From Candidatus Martarchaeota archaeon (GTDB taxonomy: Archaea; Micrarchaeota; Micrarchaeia; Micrarchaeales; CABMGC01), in contig JAMCSX010000004.1 in assembly GCA_023379055.1 (NCBI GenBank), positions 1 through 42,066 of the forward strand: a DNA stretch of 42,066 nt, in the 5' to 3' direction. Below are positions 13,791-22,561 of the stretch, one piece after another; position 1 is the first letter of the stretch, and each line of letters opens with the position of its first letter. The position numbers and the translations under genes were made by a program. Under the pieces are notes generated by a model. That model worked only from the letters and a program-made list of their open reading frames with translations, had not been told where the DNA came from and did not search any database.

Positions 13791-15986
13791 ATGAAGCTAT
13801 ACTATTTCAATATAAATGCCGTATCCGATAGCCTAGACAGAAAGCTATTTCTGGACTATCTTCTTAACAGCGAGTTCATGATGCTCCATGACTTTGGACT
13901 AGGTACCACCTCAATAATCTCAGAGTCACCTGAAAAGGTAGCACAGTTGAACGTGTCTGGCATGGGCATAGACGTTGAGGAAATTAATAGCATAGGCGAT
14001 ACCTCCGGTCGGTTTATGCGCGTTCCTATTGCAATGTTCCAGAATAAAAACTACAAGATAGCGGAAAGAAGATATATCGACGATATGTATGGCGTGTTTA
14101 TGGGATCAGACGTAAAGATGTTCTCATCATTTACGCATCCAAGGAGCAGAAGCATAACCGAGCTTAAGGATAATATCGAAGACAAGATAAGCAGGATAGA
14201 AGTCAGGTATTCCCACAGCACGGGCGAAGCAGCCATACGCCAAACCAGCTCAGCATCTAATGACTCTTATTATGGCTCCTACGAAAAACGGCTCCTATCA
14301 TTATTTCTTGACAACCTCAACGATGCTCTTATCAATAGGGGGCTTGCCTACAATACATCATTCATGATCAGACCTGATAACTACGAGGTTATAAACTATC
14401 TAAAGTCAATTGCCGTGGTGCTTGAACAGGAGACCATAACTGTAAAAAGTATAGAAGACCTATATGACCATGCAAAAAAAGCAGATTCAATACCGCTATC
14501 CTATGCGAATGCGTCCAAGGCAATAGGCATCTCAAACAGAATAAGGAGGGTAATAAACACCAGTTCGGTGGCTAAGACAATGTCAGGAGACATAGAACTT
14601 GGGAGATACATTTCTCCAGGCATATCTACAGGTTTGCAGAAGGCAGAGATAAACTCAAAAGTGCTGAATCTTGGGACCCTAATTACCGGGCTACCCGGAA
14701 CAGGAAAGACCAACGCAAGCAAACTTATAGTGGGCCAAGCCCTAAGGAGAAAGGCATATGCAGTAATAATATCACCAACAGGCGAGTGGGACGAATTTGG
14801 ACATAGTAACTCACTTAATGTAGTAAATCTTGGGAAGCCGCAGATAAATATAAATTTTTTCAAGTGTGAATCTAATAATATCTCAAAATTCTATGAAAAC
14901 CTCGCAATGCTGATCTCTGCAGGCTCGAATTCCGGACCTTACCAGAACTCGATGCACAACTGCCTTCTCTCTGCTTTCTCAAAAATATACGCAAAGACAA
15001 ATAATCCAGAGCCTGAAGAGGCATATGCCGAGATCGAAGATTCTGTAATAGAGCAGCACGCCAAGAGGACTGGTGCAGGAGTCAAATACACCAAGCATGG
15101 GGAGAATATCAGGGCAAGCCTTGAGGGATTAAGGCAAGTGCTCATGAAGCCGCAATTCGCATACTCGGATAGCACCAGCTTCAAGGAACTTGTAAAAAGC
15201 GGCGTAGTTTTTGATCTCTCAGAGTTAAGCAACAACATAAAGCCATTAATCTATGCACTTATCCTTAATCAGGTATACAACATATCTGAGGAATTCGACA
15301 TATATGGGGACAATGAGACAAGGCTCATAATCTGCCTTGAAGAGGCCCAGCTCGTATTTAATGAAGACAACGAATCTAGTGCTACTCTGGATCTGCGGGA
15401 TAGGATACAGAACTTCAGGAAGAATGGAGTTGCGCTTTTAATGATAACTCACAACATAAATGATATAAGCCCAAACATCAGGAGGCTGTGCCAGAACAAG
15501 CTCTATTTCAGGCAAAGTGCAGATGTTGCAAAATATGCTGCCAATGATTTAATATTCAATGAGGCAGATTACGACAAAATAGTGGAATTAATGAAGACAC
15601 TTGGGCATAGGGAGTGTGCAGTGAATGTGGTTGAGATGTCAAGCCACGGAAAGAACATACCCAACTCATCCTTTGTCAGAATAATGGACTACCGAGAGAA
15701 TACTTATGGCGCAAGCGATGAGCATATTCCACCAGAGTCAAACACTGCAATAAGGATAGTATCTGGCAGTCCAGATTCAAGTTTCCGGTATGAGATCCAT
15801 TATTTAGGTGAACGCATACGTTCTGGAATGTCTGGACAGCATGTGTCCATTGAAAAAGGTCTCCTGCCAAATAAAAAATACAGGCTCTTAGTGCTTGGTG
15901 ACAAAAAGAAGGAGAACAGAGAATTCCAGATCATCGGAGGTACGGATTGCGAGATAATAATGCAATCTGAGCATAAAACTACTTAG
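13791..15986 (+). CDS. HerA/VirD4-type ATPase of the T4SS-like cluster
   Basis: The 731-residue protein has an N-terminal region of about 290 residues of unknown fold, then the motor: Walker A ITGLPGTGKTNASK (300-307), VIISPTGEWDEFG, Walker B RLIICLEEAQLVF (511-523, with Leu-Glu-Glu instead of Asp-Glu, as seen in many archaeal HerA-like proteins), FRKNGVALLMITHN as sensor/arginine region. The last 90 residues look beta-rich (TAIRIVSG, FRYEIHYLGERI, YRLLVLGDKK) and resemble no domain I know. By position it may be the coupling ATPase or second motor beside the VirB4-like protein. Confidence 0.8.
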   Translation: MKLYYFNINAVSDSLDRKLFLDYLLNSEFMMLHDFGLGTTSIISESPEKVAQLNVSGMGIDVEEINSIGDTSGRFMRVPIAMFQNKNYKIAERRYIDDMYGVFMGSDVKMFSSFTHPRSRSITELKDNIEDKISRIEVRYSHSTGEAAIRQTSSASNDSYYGSYEKRLLSLFLDNLNDALINRGLAYNTSFMIRPDNYEVINYLKSIAVVLEQETITVKSIEDLYDHAKKADSIPLSYANASKAIGISNRIRRVINTSSVAKTMSGDIELGRYISPGISTGLQKAEINSKVLNLGTLITGLPGTGKTNASKLIVGQALRRKAYAVIISPTGEWDEFGHSNSLNVVNLGKPQININFFKCESNNISKFYENLAMLISAGSNSGPYQNSMHNCLLSAFSKIYAKTNNPEPEEAYAEIEDSVIEQHAKRTGAGVKYTKHGENIRASLEGLRQVLMKPQFAYSDSTSFKELVKSGVVFDLSELSNNIKPLIYALILNQVYNISEEFDIYGDNETRLIICLEEAQLVFNEDNESSATLDLRDRIQNFRKNGVALLMITHNINDISPNIRRLCQNKLYFRQSADVAKYAANDLIFNEADYDKIVELMKTLGHRECAVNVVEMSSHGKNIPNSSFVRIMDYRENTYGASDEHIPPESNTAIRIVSGSPDSSFRYEIHYLGERIRSGMSGQHVSIEKGLLPNKKYRLLVLGDKKKENREFQIIGGTDCEIIMQSEHKTT

Positions 15987-16335
15987 GTAGGACTGCCAAA
16001 AGGATTGATTACTATGGTAACAGTCAATAAAATACCAAATAACTAGGATATATAAGTACGGCGATAACCTGGCTTTGTTCCTGGATAGAATGACTGACAA
16101 CCAATGGCCGGAAACTCCATCTATGTAAAAAACGCCGTTACTATTACCTCTTAACATTTACATTTCTATAATCAACCTGCCAACGGTAAAAGTTTTTGAA
16201 TCTGGTAAATGCACGGTATGGGATCAAGTTTATCAATCAAAAAATACCATTGGAAGCCAATGACCTTCAGTCATTGGAGGATGTCACATTAGGCAGTAAT
16301 AAACTGGTGGAGAAACAGGCATAAGGATAACTAAA
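15987..16335. other. Intergenic region after the T4SS-like operon
   Basis: No gene is seen. ATTGA (16004-16008) and TCAAT (16024-16028) with TTAC/GTAA inside form a weak hairpin that could end the operon transcript. A good TATA-like GATATATAAG lies at about 16048-16057, so a transcript could start near 16077 and run into the TnpB-type hairpin at 16257-16277, giving a candidate RNA of about 200 nt. This is a suggestion from layout only. Confidence 0.35.
16252..16287 (+). repeat. TnpB-type right-end hairpin (relic)
   Basis: GGAAGCC is followed by a perfect 8-bp stem, CCAATGAC / GTCATTGG with a CTTCA loop (16257-16277), then AGGATGTCAC. The layout GGAAGC - stem - GGAGGAYGTCAC matches the right end of IS200/IS605-type elements, where the omega RNA scaffold ends, and closely resembles the copy at 41105-41139. 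No tnpB reading frame remains upstream. Confidence 0.5.
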
Positions 16336-16346
16336 AAGATATATAA
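16336..16346 (+). promoter_or_regulatory. TATA box of the TPR-AAA gene
   Basis: GATATATAAAG lies about 40 bases before the GTG start at 16381, placing transcription initiation near 16368. A GTGGT ribosome site then precedes the start. Confidence 0.5.
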
Positions 16347-16380
16347 AGATTGGAATATCATAATACTAAAGTGGTAAGCA

Positions 16381-17874
16381 GTGTCCCAGCAGGAATCCGA
16401 GACCAAACCAAAAAGCGATACTCCGAATCCTAAGGCAAAGGAGCTGTACAAACAAGCAGGAGTGCTTTTTGAAGAGAACAAATTCGAGGATGCTATAGCC
16501 ACATACGGCCAGGCAATATCTGAGGACCCAAATTATTCCAGTGCATACTTCAACAGGGCGCTTGCGTATGCAATAATAAACAAATACAGCGAGGCAACGC
16601 GGGATGCAGAGAAAGTACTTGACATAGAGCCTGATAGCTATGATGCCCCCTATGTAATGGGCATAATCGCGGAATACCAAAACGATTTTCAGGGAGCTAA
16701 GGAGTGGTATGATAAGGCACTATCCCGGAATCCTAAATATGAACAGGCACGTGGAAGGCTAGAGGCACTCAAAGCAAAGATGAACAAGCATCCGGAGATA
16801 CCCATATCAAAAGGTGCCAAGAAATCTGAAGATGAAACTGTAGTTGAAGAAGGCCAGATTAAGAAGGTCAAGTTCTTCAAGTCCAGCATAACGTTCAGCG
16901 ACGTGGTGGGCATGGACAAACAGAAGAAGGTGATCCATGACAACATAGTCCTTGCCATAACTAAGCCTGACCTTCTGAGGGCGTATGGCAAGAAGCTTGG
17001 TCTCGGCGTGATATTCTATGGCCCGCCAGGTAATGGAAAAACTTATTTGGTCAACGCTATCGCCGGCGAAACCAAGTCCAATGTGATAATCGCGCAAATA
17101 AACCAGATAGTGGATATGTATGCCGGAAATACAGAAAAGAACATGCATGCCATATTCCAGCAGGCCAGGGAAGCTGCGCCATGTATAGTCTTCTTCGATG
17201 AACTCGACGCCCTGGGAGTCAAAAGGGGCGGCGACGGCGGAGGCGGCGGAGAAGGACAGAGTTTTATGAGGATGGCAGTAAATCAGTTCCTGCAGGAGAT
17301 GGATGGGGTTGAAAAGAATCCGGAAGGCCTGTTTGTTATAGGTGCTACCAATGCGCCGTGGGACATTGACCCTGCCCTCAAGAGGTCAAAGAGGTTCGGC
17401 GAGACAGTATACATGCCTCCACCGGATTATAAGACGCGGAAAGGTGCATTCAAGTATCATACAAGAAAGATGCCGATATCCCACGTAAACTTTGATAGAC
17501 TAGCCAGGTCGACTATGGGATTTTCATCTGCAGATATAGAGGAGATATGCGATAAGGCAGCACTTATACCTGCAGTAGAGGAAGACAGGACGGGAAAGAG
17601 GAGGAAGATAACAATGAACGACTTTCTTAAGATGATAAAAACCCATGGCAATACTCTTGACGAATGGTATGGGATGGTGAAAAAAGATATAATAAGCAAA
17701 ACGGAAACACAGATAGTAGATGGAAAGAAGCAAGTCATAGTAAAGGAAGGAAAGCTTGGTCCGGAAGAGAAGCAGAAATACAAAGCCCTTGTGAAGGATG
17801 TGAAGAGAAATTCAAACGCATTTTACATATTCATCAAGAAATTGGTAAGGTCTTTTTCGCTATATGTCATCTAA
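16381..17874 (+). CDS. TPR-AAA+ fusion ATPase (Vps4-like AAA domain)
   Basis: The 497-residue protein begins with three TPR units (about 18-51, 52-85, 86-119), each of the classic AxxxYxxAI...DP pattern, followed by a charged linker and one AAA module: DVVGMDKQKK, Walker A GPPGNGKT (214-221), Walker B CIVFFDELDAL (268-278), a Gly-rich insert GGDGGGGGEG, and GATNAPWDIDPALKRSKRFG (321-340) with arginine fingers. The C-terminal 100 residues are charged and helical. TPRs normally bind partner peptides; fusion to a Vps4/spastin-like motor suggests a remodelling machine with its own adaptor. The GTG start follows GTGGT. Its partner may be the next gene. Confidence 0.8.
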   Translation: MSQQESETKPKSDTPNPKAKELYKQAGVLFEENKFEDAIATYGQAISEDPNYSSAYFNRALAYAIINKYSEATRDAEKVLDIEPDSYDAPYVMGIIAEYQNDFQGAKEWYDKALSRNPKYEQARGRLEALKAKMNKHPEIPISKGAKKSEDETVVEEGQIKKVKFFKSSITFSDVVGMDKQKKVIHDNIVLAITKPDLLRAYGKKLGLGVIFYGPPGNGKTYLVNAIAGETKSNVIIAQINQIVDMYAGNTEKNMHAIFQQAREAAPCIVFFDELDALGVKRGGDGGGGGEGQSFMRMAVNQFLQEMDGVEKNPEGLFVIGATNAPWDIDPALKRSKRFGETVYMPPPDYKTRKGAFKYHTRKMPISHVNFDRLARSTMGFSSADIEEICDKAALIPAVEEDRTGKRRKITMNDFLKMIKTHGNTLDEWYGMVKKDIISKTETQIVDGKKQVIVKEGKLGPEEKQKYKALVKDVKRNSNAFYIFIKKLVRSFSLYVI

Positions 17875-17956
17875 AGAGAAAAACTAACAGTCGTTACCTT
17901 ACTATAACAAACATACGTGAAAGCTTTAAATTAGTTGACTATCATAATCTCTTCTT

Positions 17957-17980
17957 GTTATTCGGGCGACCGCGAATAAC
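17957..17980 (+). promoter_or_regulatory. Inverted repeat upstream of the next gene
   Basis: GTTATTCG (17957-17964) and CGAATAAC (17973-17980) form a perfect 8-bp inverted repeat with an 8-base spacer. A TATA-like GCTTTAAATTAG lies upstream at about 17923-17935, so the repeat is at or just after the expected transcription start, a usual operator position. Confidence 0.4.
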
Positions 17981-18000
17981 TAACTCCATGGGATGTTGCA

Positions 18001-18660
18001 TTGACTACACTGGCTAGAGACACATCGCAGCAATCGGTTTCAGAATCAGATAATCCTTCAATAAACTTTCTGAAGGGAATGGTTAGGCAGCAGTGGGTCA
18101 GCAAGCTCGAAAACATCATAAGCGACAAGCAAACCGGCAAGCAGATGGTCGCATACATGGAGGCACACATATCAAACATGGGTGGAATTATAGACCCGCT
18201 TGACTATGAGGTATTCTGCATACCGCAAATAATTTCGCATTCGAGACACATGACAAAAGGTGAGTTGTATAAATATCTGTGCGTTTTGGAATCTGTTGCA
18301 GTTGGATATTCATCTATACACGGAAAGAATACTGCATGCCTTCTCATGATAGGGCTTACTGCAAAAGCAAAAAACCTTGGATGTGCGGAAAAATATTACC
18401 AAAACGTTTCAGATAATATGGGATCAAAAATTACTGTATGCAATGGCTTGATAGAGAAGAGGCAAGCCAGAATAATGCGGCTTTCAGGCATGGCGGATAG
18501 GTATAGCAAAGGCATATTCAGGATATTCAGAAGGAGAAAAATCGCTACAATAATGAGAAAGATAGATAAGAACAGAAAGGTTGCTGAGTCATTAAATAAG
18601 AGGATGTGTTCAATAAGTAACACATATAGGAGCATGAAGCTTAGGGCAGGTGCCCAGTAA
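18001..18660 (+). CDS. Hypothetical basic helical protein
   Basis: The 219-residue product is mostly helical, with a highly basic C-terminal third (IEKRQARIMRLSGMADRY, IFRRRKIATIMRKIDKNRK) that could be a coiled coil or bind nucleic acid or lipid. No family is recognised. The start is uncertain: TTG 18001 gives the longest product, and ATG 18082 (MVRQQWVSK) is an alternative. It lies behind the TPR-AAA gene with its own TATA-like box and a candidate operator, so joint function is only a suggestion. Confidence 0.55.
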   Translation: MTTLARDTSQQSVSESDNPSINFLKGMVRQQWVSKLENIISDKQTGKQMVAYMEAHISNMGGIIDPLDYEVFCIPQIISHSRHMTKGELYKYLCVLESVAVGYSSIHGKNTACLLMIGLTAKAKNLGCAEKYYQNVSDNMGSKITVCNGLIEKRQARIMRLSGMADRYSKGIFRIFRRRKIATIMRKIDKNRKVAESLNKRMCSISNTYRSMKLRAGAQ

Positions 18661-18694
18661 ATAATCTACACTATTCCTGCCGTATATCTTGATT

Positions 18695-18790
18695 CATTGG
18701 CCTAGATCCGACTGGTAAAAGTCAAGATGGGGATTCTAGGCTTGGTCACTTGGTTAGTTCGAAGCAACGAAGCCAAGTAGACAACGGAAT
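18695..18790 (+). ncRNA. Possible structured RNA with two hairpins and an ACA end
   Basis: CCTAGA (18701-18706) pairs with TCTAGG (18735-18740), with an inner GACT/AGTC stem. A second hairpin pairs CTTGG (18749-18753) with CCAAG (18773-18777) and TTCG with CGAA inside. ACA follows three bases after the second stem (18781-18783), the arrangement of an H/ACA-type guide RNA. A weak TATA-like TATATC lies upstream near 18683. No kink-turn motif was clear to me, so this stays a weak candidate. Confidence 0.22.
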
Positions 18791-18830
18791 CTGATTGGAC
18801 ATAAGTCTTTAATCTCCTTAGTTACTATCT

Positions 18831-20042
18831 ATGGAAAAACAAGGCCGCGCTCAGAAAATATTAGCACTGCGGAGTGACTACATGCCAAGGATATCCAGGA
18901 CAACCTACATAATAATACTTCTTGGCATAGTCAGCCTGTTTGCGGACTTCACGTATGAGGGTGGGCGAAGTATAATTCCTCAGTTCTTCACTACTACGCT
19001 TGGAGGATCCGTATCACTTCTCGGGATAGTGGTGGGGCTTGCGGATTTTATTGGCTATGGGTTCAGGATAGTCAGCGGGCGGCTGGTAGACAAAACAAGG
19101 AAATATTGGGCGCTAATATTCTCTGGCTATGCTATAAATCTCGCATCACTGCCCCTTCTTGCAATTACCGGGAACTACTGGATAGCTGCAGTATTGATCT
19201 TCTCAGAGCGCTTTGGTAAGGCTGTTCGTTCCCCTCCGAAGGATTTCGTAGTCTCAACGCTTGCAAAGAGCGGGAGAGTAGGCCGGGCATTTATGATAAA
19301 CCAGGCCCTTGACCAGACCGGAGCAGTTATGGGTGCCATAGCAATGTCTGTTGTGCTGCTTCTAGGATACGGGTACAGGTCGGGATTCGCAATCCTCGCT
19401 GTACCTGCCCTGCTCAGCATGGCCTTCCTGTTTGTATCTTACAGGAGATACATGGCGGCAAGGCTGCCAAGGAGAAAGGTAAGCGCTGCAGCAGGGCTCA
19501 CTAAGGGGCAGTTCCTCTTGTATTCTGCTGGTGTTGGGATAAGCGCTGCAGGTCTGTACAATGTTGCATTCATGCTCTACGGATCGCAGGCAGTGGCTAG
19601 CCGGTTTGTGATACCGCTCATATTCCTTGTTGCAATGATAGGCGAGGGGGCTTTCGGTGCATTGTTCGGATTTTTATATGACAGGATGGGCAAGAACCTT
19701 GCATACTTCGGTCTATTATTCGCTATTGCGATTCCAATGGCTATAGCAGTGCCTTCATTAACAGCATTCGTTATCGGAGCGTTGCTGTTCGGGGCTGCGA
19801 TGGGAATACACGACACTGTGATGAGGTCCGTAGTCGGTGACCTTGTGAAAAAGGAGAACAGGGGATATGCATTTGGAGTGTTCAATGCGTTTTATGGTTC
19901 AGGGCTGTTCATTGCAAGCGCAGTGGTGGGCATCATGTACTCTTCGTCGGCGTTCGTAACTTATTATGTAGCGGCAATGCAGGCTGTTGCTGCGATAATA
20001 ATGTTCGTATCGTTCAGGCGTCAGGCAATCCAAATAAGGTAG
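18831..20042 (+). CDS. MFS transporter, 12 transmembrane helices
   Basis: The 403-residue protein has the pattern of a major facilitator permease: helix 1 with FADFTYEGGRSIIPQF, the helix 2-3 loop GRLVDKTRKYWA (motif A type), RFGKAVRSPPKD in the helix 4-5 area, and a second half with FGFLYDRMGKNLA. The RSPPKD and DxTYEG elements occur in a group of archaeal and bacterial MFS proteins of unknown substrate. ATG 18831 is about 26 bases after a TATA-like TCTTTAATC, so the message is probably leaderless. Confidence 0.8.
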   Translation: MEKQGRAQKILALRSDYMPRISRTTYIIILLGIVSLFADFTYEGGRSIIPQFFTTTLGGSVSLLGIVVGLADFIGYGFRIVSGRLVDKTRKYWALIFSGYAINLASLPLLAITGNYWIAAVLIFSERFGKAVRSPPKDFVVSTLAKSGRVGRAFMINQALDQTGAVMGAIAMSVVLLLGYGYRSGFAILAVPALLSMAFLFVSYRRYMAARLPRRKVSAAAGLTKGQFLLYSAGVGISAAGLYNVAFMLYGSQAVASRFVIPLIFLVAMIGEGAFGALFGFLYDRMGKNLAYFGLLFAIAIPMAIAVPSLTAFVIGALLFGAAMGIHDTVMRSVVGDLVKKENRGYAFGVFNAFYGSGLFIASAVVGIMYSSSAFVTYYVAAMQAVAAIIMFVSFRRQAIQIR

Positions 20043-20046
20043 TATG

Positions 20047-20157
20047 TCAGAAGAGATGGAATACAAGTGCAAGAGCCATTGCAAGCACGACCACTAAGGA
20101 CAAGGCCATTGCCATTATTCTTGGCCTGCTCATGCCCCATTTCAGTGCAGTATCCAT
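20047..20157 (-). CDS. 36-residue single-helix membrane peptide coupled to the MFS gene
   Basis: The start ATG overlaps the stop codon of the minus-strand MFS gene by one base (TGATG), a strong sign of coupled translation. The peptide begins [19 protein letters not shown] and continues as one hydrophobic helix ending LVFHLF before TGA. A positively charged N-terminus followed by a single helix is typical of small membrane regulators of transporters. It is too short to be caught by usual gene calling. Confidence 0.45.
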   Translation of the reverse strand: MDTALKWGMSRPRIMAMALSLVVVLAMALALVFHLF

Positions 20158-21980
20158 CAACGCCAACGTGACACCCTACCACCATTATGCCTGGAATCGA
20201 GAGGAGCATCGCTCCGCCCTCTTCCGCGCCCAGAGCCAAGCCGCTCTTCAATTTTCCTTATCCTTACTTCGTCTGCAGCCTCCTCTTCGCCTATCTCCCT
20301 CTCGAGCTTGTCCTCCGGAGCGCCGTGGACATACTTCTTGCCTCTCATCAACGACGCTGCCGCCGCAATGAAAGACAGTGCAGCACCTATGTAGAAAGAC
20401 AGGTCAAGCGACTGCATAAACGAAGGCGCTATGGCATTTGGGAACCAGCTCTGTGAGGTTATTGTTGCAAGGGTCTTGTTAGTAATCGCAGCTACATCAG
20501 ACTGTGGGAGCTGCATTAAAAGTGACTTTACCGGATTGTAGCCGAGGAATGTGGCGAAAAGCGCAGTAGTAGGCGGGATCCTTGCCGCATCGTTAGCAAC
20601 TATCTGCGGCGCGCCTGCCATGGATATTGCGTGTGAGAGTGCTGCTGGCAGCGATGCGGAAAGGCTGAGTATAACTATTGTAAAAAATATGGCAAGGCTT
20701 GCGGTTGCTCCTGTATTCTGCAATGTTGCGCGCATTCCTGATGCCGCGCCCCTATTCTCAGGAGGTACCGAATTCATTATAGATGCAGTATTTGGGGCAG
20801 CAAACATGCCACTCCCCATTCCCATGACCAGGAGTATTGCAGCAAATTCAAAATACGTGAAGTTGAAAGGCAATGCTGCAAGTATTATGAATGCTATACC
20901 TGAGACGACCATGCCTCCAGTTGCAAGAATCCTTGCACCATGCTTGTCAGAAAGCCAGCCGCTTAAAGGCCCCATAAATACGAATCCGAACAGCATCGGT
21001 ATCATGTATATACCTGACCAGAATGGCGTTTCAGCGAAGCTGTATCCATGAAGTGGTAGCCATATGCCCTGCAGAAGTATTATTAGGAGGATGAATACGC
21101 CTCCACGCGCCATGGACCCGAGCATGCCTGCGATGTTTGCGGCAGAGAACATCCTTATGCTGAACAGTTCCAGCCTGAACATGGGATCCCTCGCCGCTTT
21201 TTCTACAAATATGAACGCTATAAGAAGGACGAATCCTGTTGCAAGGCTTGCCATGACAAATGGGTTTGACCATCCCATCGGGCTGCTCCCGTATGGCAGA
21301 AGCCCGTACGTTACCCCTACAAGAAGCAGGGTCAGTCCTATGGCGAATGTGGCATTTCCGTATATGTCGAGCATCTGGCCCTTCTTCTGCTTCCCAAGCT
21401 CCCTGAGCTTGAGATATGACCATATCGTTCCGGCTATTCCCACTGGCACGCTTACAAGGAATATTATCCTCCAGTCTATTACTGCAAGGATCCCGCCAAG
21501 CAGTAGACCGAGCAGAGACCCCACAAGCGCAGCGACCTGGTTTATTCCAAGCGCCTTGCCCCTCTCGTTGTATGGAAATGCGTCTGTGATTATTGCGGCG
21601 CTGTTTGCAAAAAGGAATGCGCTTCCTATTGCCTGAATAATCCTAAATGCTATAAGTTCCAATGCGCCTGCTGCGCCTGTGCCAGGCGTAAGGAACAGAA
21701 GCACCGAACCTATTGTAAATATAAGGAATCCCATGTTATACAGCCTTACCCTGCCGAACATGTCGGATAATCTCCCAAATGTAACAAGGAGCGTGGCGGT
21801 TATTATGTTGTATCCAAAGAGAAGCCAAAGCAGATACTGGAACGCATTCCCTGAAAGAGGATTCAGGTGTATTCCGTTGAATATGGCTGGGATAGAGATC
21901 AGTAGGATGTTGGAGTTTATGGTGGCCATAAGTACTCCAAGCGTTGTGTTCGACAATGCAATCCATTTATACTGAACCAT
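20157..21980 (-). CDS. MFS transporter of the DHA2 (EmrB/QacA) type, 14 helices
   Basis: The start at ATG 21980 ([14 protein letters not shown]) is preferred; an in-frame TTG at 22001 adds seven residues. The protein has [16 protein letters not shown] in helix 1, the motif A loop [13 protein letters not shown] and [12 protein letters not shown] in helix 5-6, all typical of DHA2 drug:proton antiporters, with about 14 hydrophobic helices. The last 70 residues are cytoplasmic and charged ([18 protein letters not shown], then GRGRGRS). Likely exports toxic organic compounds. The following 36-residue peptide overlaps its stop. Confidence 0.85.
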   Translation of the reverse strand: MVQYKWIALSNTTLGVLMATINSNILLISIPAIFNGIHLNPLSGNAFQYLLWLLFGYNIITATLLVTFGRLSDMFGRVRLYNMGFLIFTIGSVLLFLTPGTGAAGALELIAFRIIQAIGSAFLFANSAAIITDAFPYNERGKALGINQVAALVGSLLGLLLGGILAVIDWRIIFLVSVPVGIAGTIWSYLKLRELGKQKKGQMLDIYGNATFAIGLTLLLVGVTYGLLPYGSSPMGWSNPFVMASLATGFVLLIAFIFVEKAARDPMFRLELFSIRMFSAANIAGMLGSMARGGVFILLIILLQGIWLPLHGYSFAETPFWSGIYMIPMLFGFVFMGPLSGWLSDKHGARILATGGMVVSGIAFIILAALPFNFTYFEFAAILLVMGMGSGMFAAPNTASIMNSVPPENRGAASGMRATLQNTGATASLAIFFTIVILSLSASLPAALSHAISMAGAPQIVANDAARIPPTTALFATFLGYNPVKSLLMQLPQSDVAAITNKTLATITSQSWFPNAIAPSFMQSLDLSFYIGAALSFIAAAASLMRGKKYVHGAPEDKLEREIGEEEAADEVRIRKIEERLGSGRGRGRSDAPLDSRHNGGRVSRWR

Positions 21981-22006
21981 GAGACCAACTGACCTGAACA
22001 AATAGC

Positions 22007-22168
22007 TTGGAGGTATATCTGCGCCAGCTTCTAATAAAGCTTTCGAAAGATCCTCTTATTTTGTATGCGGCTGCAGTGGGCGCTGCGACATTGGCACTGG
22101 GATATTTCACCAAAGATGATCCGCAGAAGCTTAAGGGGAGTATGGGGCCACTGATTAAGAAACGTTGA
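22007..22168 (+). CDS. Possible 53-residue single-helix protein or remnant
   Basis: An open frame ending at TGA 22166-22168 reads [19 protein letters not shown] then [17 protein letters not shown] to KKR. It looks protein-like (amphipathic start, one hydrophobic helix, charged tail), but the only in-frame starts are TTG 22007 or CTG 22019 and it runs through the promoter area of the divergent MFS gene. It may be a real small membrane protein or the end of a decayed gene. Confidence 0.28.
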   Translation: MEVYLRQLLIKLSKDPLILYAAAVGAATLALGYFTKDDPQKLKGSMGPLIKKR

Positions 22169-22197
22169 TCTGGTTGCAGGTATGCGGTCCATGCCGC

Positions 22198-22465
22198 CTA
22201 ATGTGCATGTTCAATCCTACAGTGATAGTTCCTTCTGTAGATTGAATCGATAAGGAATCTCTGCCGTTTGCTCCATTCTTTATTGCTGGTGTGCTTAAGT
22301 CACTCTGCATAGAGCTTTACAAACCTCCGGTTGTCTTCAAAATTCTGTTTCTTGCTTTCTTCAAGTTCACGAAAGAACTTTCTGCGATTTTTTACGCCAA
22401 GTATATTTGTTATACGTCTTCCAGTATTCTTTTAGCTGGTTACCAACGCCGCTTGTCTCGTCCAT
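22198..22465 (-). pseudogene. Frameshifted remnant of a small basic protein
   Basis: Three minus-strand frames in succession give protein-like text: MDETSGVGNQLKEYWKTYNKY from ATG 22465; then LGVKNRRKFFRELEESKK and FEDNRRFVKLYAE; then KHTSNKEWSKRQRFLIDSIYR ending at TAG 22198-22200. The pieces join in order with one shift each, as for a gene of about 85 codons with two frameshifts. I recognise no family. The region is otherwise empty. Confidence 0.45.
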
Positions 22466-22561
22466 ATGCTTACTGTAGTTTGGGGTTGCGGATATATGGC
22501 GTTAACGTCGCAATTGGGCTTTGTACGCTTAAATATAGCTGCGTATATACGAGCAGTCCGG

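Noticed and set aside
17664-18017. 117-residue plus-strand frame overlapping the end of the TPR-AAA gene
   Set aside because: It is a frame shadow for most of its length and lacks any start signal; the AAA protein ends normally at 17874.
21064-21636. 190-residue plus-strand frame
   Set aside because: Antisense shadow of the DHA2 transporter; its hydrophobic pattern mirrors the real gene.
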